A DNA stretch of 18,656 nt from Gammaproteobacteria bacterium UBA7449 (GTDB lineage: Bacteria > Pseudomonadota > Gammaproteobacteria > Pseudomonadales > Pseudohongiellaceae). A program made the translations under genes and the position numbers. Of the stretch, positions 15,342 through 18,656 are shown one piece after another. How positions within the stretch are numbered: position 1 is the first letter of the stretch; each line of letters begins with the position of its first letter. A model generated the notes under the pieces. It was not told where the DNA came from. It searched no databases and saw nothing but the letters and a program-made list of their open reading frames with translations. The stretch is from NCBI GenBank assembly GCA_002477465.1, contig DLPV01000046.1:50432-69087 (forward strand), written 5' to 3'.

Positions 15342-17078
15342 ATGAATAACTCAAGCAAGACCAGCGGATCCAACGCCGCTTCCGCAGCGCCATCTAATTT
15401 CATCCGCACGCTCATAGCGTATGACCTGGAGAACGGGAAACACGGCGGACGTGTGCATACCCGTTTCCCACCTGAGCCCAATGGCTATCTTCACATTGGA
15501 CATGCCAAGTCTATTTGCTTGAATTTCACGGTGGCTGCGGAAAACAACGGATACTGCAATCTCAGATTCGATGACACCAACCCAGCGAAGGAGAGCCAGG
15601 AGTTTGTCGACTCCATCAAAGACAATATCAAGTGGCTCGGCTTTAGCTGGCACGGCGAAGTCCGTTATTCCTCCAACTATTTTGAAACACTTTACGATTT
15701 TGCGGTTCAGCTCATCGATTCTGGCAAGGCATATGTTTGCAGCCTGAGCGCGGAGGAAGCGCGAGAATATAGGGGCACACTGACCGAAGCAGGTCGAAAC
15801 AGCCCGGATCGCGGTCGATCTGTCGGCGACAACCTCGATTTGTTCGCGCGTATGCGAGCGGGAGAGTTTGCTGACGGCGCGTATTCAGTGCGCGCAAAAA
15901 TTGATATGGCGTCTCCCAATATGAACATGCGAGACCCTGTGCTGTATCGAATCCGGCATGTTACGCACCACCAGACAGGAGACAAGTGGTGTATTTACCC
16001 GACCTACGATTACACCCATTGCATTTCCGACGCGATTGAAGGCATAACCCATTCGCTCTGTACTTTAGAATTTGAGGACCACCGGCCGCTCTACGACTGG
16101 ATCTTGCAGGACCTTGAGATAGAGGCGATTCGAGCAGCCAGTGTCCTGGCGAACTCCCCAGAGAAGTATGTTCTGCCCGAACAAACTGAATTTGCCAAAC
16201 TCAAACTGAATTACACCATGATGGGAAAGCGCAACCTCAAGACCATGGTCGAAGAAGGCGTGGTATCAGGTTGGGATGACCCGCGCATGCCCACAATTGC
16301 TGGTATGCGGCGGCGGGGATTTACCCCGGCATCAATTCGTAATTTTTGCGAGAGTGTGGGCGTGAGTCGCAGCGAGGGGGTCGTTGATCTCGGTATGCTT
16401 GAGCACGCGATTCGTGACGATCTGGATAAACATGCGCCCCGCGCAATGTGCGTGATGAACCCGCTGCGTGTTGTCATCGGTAACATCGCAGCAGGCGAGA
16501 TACAGCAACTGGATATGGCATCGCACCCAAAGGATGAGTCACTTGGCCGTCGCAGCGTGCCTTTCACCAGGGAGATAGTTATCGACCGGGCAGATTTCGA
16601 GTCTGACCCGCCGGCTGGTTTTAAGCGTCTGATACCAGGCGGGGAAGTCCGGCTGCGGGGATGCTATGTCATCAAATGCAATGAAGTGGTAACAGATTCG
16701 GATGGCGAGGTAATCGCCCTGCATTGCAGTGCGGATCTCGATACTCTGGGCAAGAAACCGGAAGGCAGAAAAGTTAAGGGCGTTATCCACTGGGTATCAG
16801 CCAGTGAAGGTAAACCAGTTTCGATTCGTCTGTATGATCGCCTGTTTACCGTAGAAAACCCGGAATCCAAACAGATTGAAGACTATCGCAGCTGTCTCAA
16901 CCCCGACTCGCTAATAGAAATTGCAGGTGGGCTAATAGAGCCAGCTGCGATTACAGGGGAGCATCAGCGATTTCAGTTCGAGCGGGAAGGTTATTTCTGC
17001 CTGGATGAGCTGGATTCCAGCCCGGACAATCCGGTGTTTAATCGGACAATAACGTTGCGCGATTCCTGGGCTAAGTAA
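15342..17078 (+). CDS. glnS: Glutaminyl-tRNA synthetase
   Basis: Class Ib synthetase that charges tRNA-Gln with glutamine. It has 578 residues (E. coli 554). The ATP-binding HIGH motif is at 51-54 within PPEPNGYLHIGHAKS. RFDDTNP, REYRGTL, RAKIDMASP, the WCIYPTYDYTHC block, and the C-terminal anticodon-binding beta barrels (~350-578, with EVRLRGCYVIK and GREGYF-like ends) are all recognisable. Two oddities stand out. The second catalytic signature, normally VMSKRK, reads MMGKRN (293-298), so Ser is Gly and the last Lys is Asn, though K296 remains. About 15 extra residues lie between YDWILQ and EFAKLKLNYT (near 260-282) compared with E. coli. The rest is so well conserved that it is very likely functional. 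No Shine-Dalgarno site is visible before the ATG. cysS follows 17 bases later. Confidence 0.96.
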   Translation: MNNSSKTSGSNAASAAPSNFIRTLIAYDLENGKHGGRVHTRFPPEPNGYLHIGHAKSICLNFTVAAENNGYCNLRFDDTNPAKESQEFVDSIKDNIKWLGFSWHGEVRYSSNYFETLYDFAVQLIDSGKAYVCSLSAEEAREYRGTLTEAGRNSPDRGRSVGDNLDLFARMRAGEFADGAYSVRAKIDMASPNMNMRDPVLYRIRHVTHHQTGDKWCIYPTYDYTHCISDAIEGITHSLCTLEFEDHRPLYDWILQDLEIEAIRAASVLANSPEKYVLPEQTEFAKLKLNYTMMGKRNLKTMVEEGVVSGWDDPRMPTIAGMRRRGFTPASIRNFCESVGVSRSEGVVDLGMLEHAIRDDLDKHAPRAMCVMNPLRVVIGNIAAGEIQQLDMASHPKDESLGRRSVPFTREIVIDRADFESDPPAGFKRLIPGGEVRLRGCYVIKCNEVVTDSDGEVIALHCSADLDTLGKKPEGRKVKGVIHWVSASEGKPVSIRLYDRLFTVENPESKQIEDYRSCLNPDSLIEIAGGLIEPAAITGEHQRFQFEREGYFCLDELDSSPDNPVFNRTITLRDSWAK

Positions 17079-17095
17079 GGGCGAGTGAGTAAGCA

Positions 17096-18484
17096 GTGGT
17101 AAAAATCTACAACACCTTAACGCAGCAAAAAGAAGAGCTCCGCCCCCTTGAAGCAGGAAAGGTGAAGCTATATGTGTGTGGAATCACGGTCTATGACTAC
17201 TGTCATCTTGGTCATGCTCGCATGCTGGTGGCATTCGATGTCGTTGTGCGCTACCTGCGCTTTCGCGGTTATGACGTGACCTATATTCGAAATATCACGG
17301 ACGTTGATGACAAAATTCTTGCTCGGGCAATAGAGAATAATGAAGCCTTTACCGATGTAACTGATCGATACATTGCCGCCATGCATGAAGATGAGGCTGC
17401 ACTTTCTATACTGCACCCTGATCAAGAACCGCGAGCTACAGCCCATATTGAAGAGATGGTCAGCATGATCGAGCGCCTGATTGATACTGACCACGCTTAT
17501 CGTGCGGAAAATGGCGACGTCTACTATGCGGTAACGCGCTTTCCAGACTACGGCAAGCTATCGAAGAAGAAGCTCGATGAACTCCTGGACGGTGCCCGGA
17601 TCGAAGTTGGTGAGCTGAAGCGAGACCCCAGGGATTTCGTGCTGTGGAAATCCGCCTCAGATAATGCAGTAGGCTGGGATTCCCCGTGGGGCTATGGCCG
17701 TCCCGGTTGGCACATCGAATGCTCGGCGATGGCCACCTGTGCGCTGGGCAATACCTTTGATATTCACGGTGGTGGATCTGACTTAATGTTTCCCCACCAC
17801 GAGAACGAAATTGCGCAGTCAGAGGCAGCAACCGGAGAGACCTTTGCGAAGCTTTGGATGCACAACGGACCACTCCGCATCGATGATGAGAAGATGTCTA
17901 AATCCCTGGATAATTTTTTTACCGTAAGGGAAGTCCTTCAGCACCATAAGGCCGAGGTCGTTCGCAATCTCCTGATCTCCAGTCATTATCGCAGCCCAAT
18001 TAATTATTCAGAGCAGAGCCTCGTGCAATCCGCCAAGGCCCTTGAGCGCTTCTATCACTGTCTCAAGGATCTGGATATCAGGAACGCCAAGTCGCTTACC
18101 AATAGCCGCTTTGAAAAGGCGTTTGTTGCGGCCATGGATGATGACTTCAATACGCCTGAAGCCTTCAGCGTGATGTTTGAAATGGTTTCCGAGATTAATA
18201 GGATCAAAGTGACAGATCAGGATCTTGCGAATCAGCTTGGGGCGCTGCTGGTGCGCCTGGGGGGCAGTATGGGCATCTTACAAGCTGAGCCTGCTGCTTT
18301 TCTGCAGGCATCAGTGGGTGCTGAGATTGACTCGGCTGAAATCGATCGTCTGGTCGCCGCGAGGGATCAGGCTCGTGCTGATAAAGATTGGGGAAAGGCA
18401 GACGAGATCAGAGATCAGCTAACTGCGCTAAACGTTGTGGTAGAAGATGGTGCCGCGGGTAGCACCTGGCGCATCGAAGCGTAG
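17096..18484 (+). CDS. cysS: Cysteinyl-tRNA synthetase
   Basis: Class Ia monomeric synthetase that charges tRNA-Cys. It has 462 residues, the same as E. coli. The active-site zinc ligands are C28, C209, H234 and E238, at the same numbers as in E. coli. HLGH (37-40) is the HIGH motif and KMSKS is at 266-270. The helical and anticodon-binding C-terminal part ends with DWGKADEIRDQL. The start is GTG at 17096, giving the usual lead into KIYNTLTQQKE. It sits 17 bases after glnS in the same direction, so the two form an operon, matching the glnS-cysS pair in Pseudomonas. A tRNA-Pro gene with its own promoter follows. Confidence 0.97.
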   Translation: MVKIYNTLTQQKEELRPLEAGKVKLYVCGITVYDYCHLGHARMLVAFDVVVRYLRFRGYDVTYIRNITDVDDKILARAIENNEAFTDVTDRYIAAMHEDEAALSILHPDQEPRATAHIEEMVSMIERLIDTDHAYRAENGDVYYAVTRFPDYGKLSKKKLDELLDGARIEVGELKRDPRDFVLWKSASDNAVGWDSPWGYGRPGWHIECSAMATCALGNTFDIHGGGSDLMFPHHENEIAQSEAATGETFAKLWMHNGPLRIDDEKMSKSLDNFFTVREVLQHHKAEVVRNLLISSHYRSPINYSEQSLVQSAKALERFYHCLKDLDIRNAKSLTNSRFEKAFVAAMDDDFNTPEAFSVMFEMVSEINRIKVTDQDLANQLGALLVRLGGSMGILQAEPAAFLQASVGAEIDSAEIDRLVAARDQARADKDWGKADEIRDQLTALNVVVEDGAAGSTWRIEA

Positions 18485-18509
18485 TATAATCAAGATTCGT
18501 CAGGGCCAA

Positions 18510-18538
18510 TTGACGAGTGGGTATGGCGCGAGTATTAT
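18510..18538 (+). promoter_or_regulatory. Strong stable-RNA promoter for tRNA-Pro
   Basis: TTGACG (18510-18515) and TATTAT (18533-18538) are 17 bases apart, each matching 5/6 of consensus. The stretch after the -10, GCCGTCC, is GC rich, the type of discriminator linked to stringent (ppGpp) control of stable RNA genes. Transcription would start near 18545, about 30 bases before the tRNA. A palindrome, CGAAATTTCG (18559-18568), sits in the short leader. Confidence 0.7.
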
Positions 18539-18575
18539 GCCGTCCTCCTGAAATTGGACGAAATTTCGGAATTAT

Positions 18576-18652
18576 CGGGGTATAGCGCAGTCTGGTAGCG
18601 CGCTTGCTTTGGGAGCAAGATGTCGGGAGTTCAAATCTCTCTACCCCGACCA
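18576..18652 (+). tRNA. tRNA-Pro (TGG)
   Basis: This is a complete 77-nt tRNA. Acceptor strand CGGGGTA (18576-18582) pairs with TACCCCG (18642-18648), with discriminator A and an encoded CCA at 18650-18652. The D stem is GCGC/GCGC. The anticodon stem CTTGC/GCAAG holds the loop TTTGGGA with anticodon TGG at 18610-18612. The T stem GGGAG/CTCTC includes one G-U pair around TTCAAAT. It probably opens a tRNA cluster that continues beyond the window. Confidence 0.97.
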
Positions 18653-18656
18653 AATT

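Noticed and set aside
17460..17873. 137-codon minus-strand frame inside cysS
   Set aside because: Shadow of a fully conserved synthetase gene; its composition is typical of antisense frames.
18408..18653. Minus-strand frame starting MVGVERFELPTSCSQSKRATRLRYTP
   Set aside because: This is the familiar false protein produced by reading the antisense strand of a tRNA gene. It lies across tRNA-Pro and the end of cysS.
1..18656. CRISPR array, toxin-antitoxin pair, insertion sequence or defence system
   Set aside because: I saw no spaced direct repeat array, no transposase, and no small toxin-antitoxin pair. All long frames are explained by the genes listed.

Overview
This window looks like an ordinary piece of chromosome from a gammaproteobacterium, probably a marine or free-living relative of Pseudomonas, Cellvibrionales or Halieaceae. 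That placement is inferred from protein resemblance and gene order; no search was run. Base composition looks close to balanced but was not computed. The window is bounded by two tRNA genes and is almost fully coding.

Layout. (1) 1-51 is the 3' part of a tRNA-Asp gene. It is followed by about 570 bases with no intact gene, which hold the C-terminal remnant of a tyrosine recombinase whose 3' end points at the tRNA: the scar of an old tRNA-integrated element. (2) 624-3973 holds two apparently accessory genes, a PLP enzyme whose specificity residues fit D-cysteine desulfhydrase better than ACC deaminase, and a large secreted metzincin-type zinc protease. (3) 4124-9827 is a tight forward cluster: nadK, a rhomboid protease, a DUF1315 (YeaC-like) protein, a DUF2797 protein and pepN. 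The first four overlap or nearly touch. As I recall it, the same order occurs in Pseudomonas. (4) 10091-12685 is acnB on the minus strand, convergent with pepN and preceded by a 487-base non-coding stretch. (5) 13173-13649 is a small DUF1289 cysteine-cluster protein, convergent with the minus-strand pair ppiB-lpxH. (6) From a 352-base divergent intergenic region, glnS and cysS run forward. They are followed by a complete tRNA-Pro(TGG) gene with its own strong promoter. The lpxH-ppiB-glnS-cysS-tRNA arrangement also resembles Pseudomonas.

Functions. Most genes are housekeeping: NADP supply (nadK), peptide turnover (pepN), TCA cycle (acnB), lipid A synthesis (lpxH), proline isomerisation (ppiB) and translation (glnS, cysS, two tRNAs). 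Three starts are non-ATG and are supported by alignment or by an in-frame stop: GTG for acnB and cysS, TTG for lpxH.

I do not see a new defence, secretion or mobile system. The points most worth a second look are: a GlnRS with an altered KMSKS-type loop and an extra ~15-residue insertion just before it; the integrase remnant at tRNA-Asp; the DUF2797 protein, which pairs two cysteine clusters with a GIY-YIG-like stretch; the domain architecture of the secreted protease; and the structured acnB upstream region.
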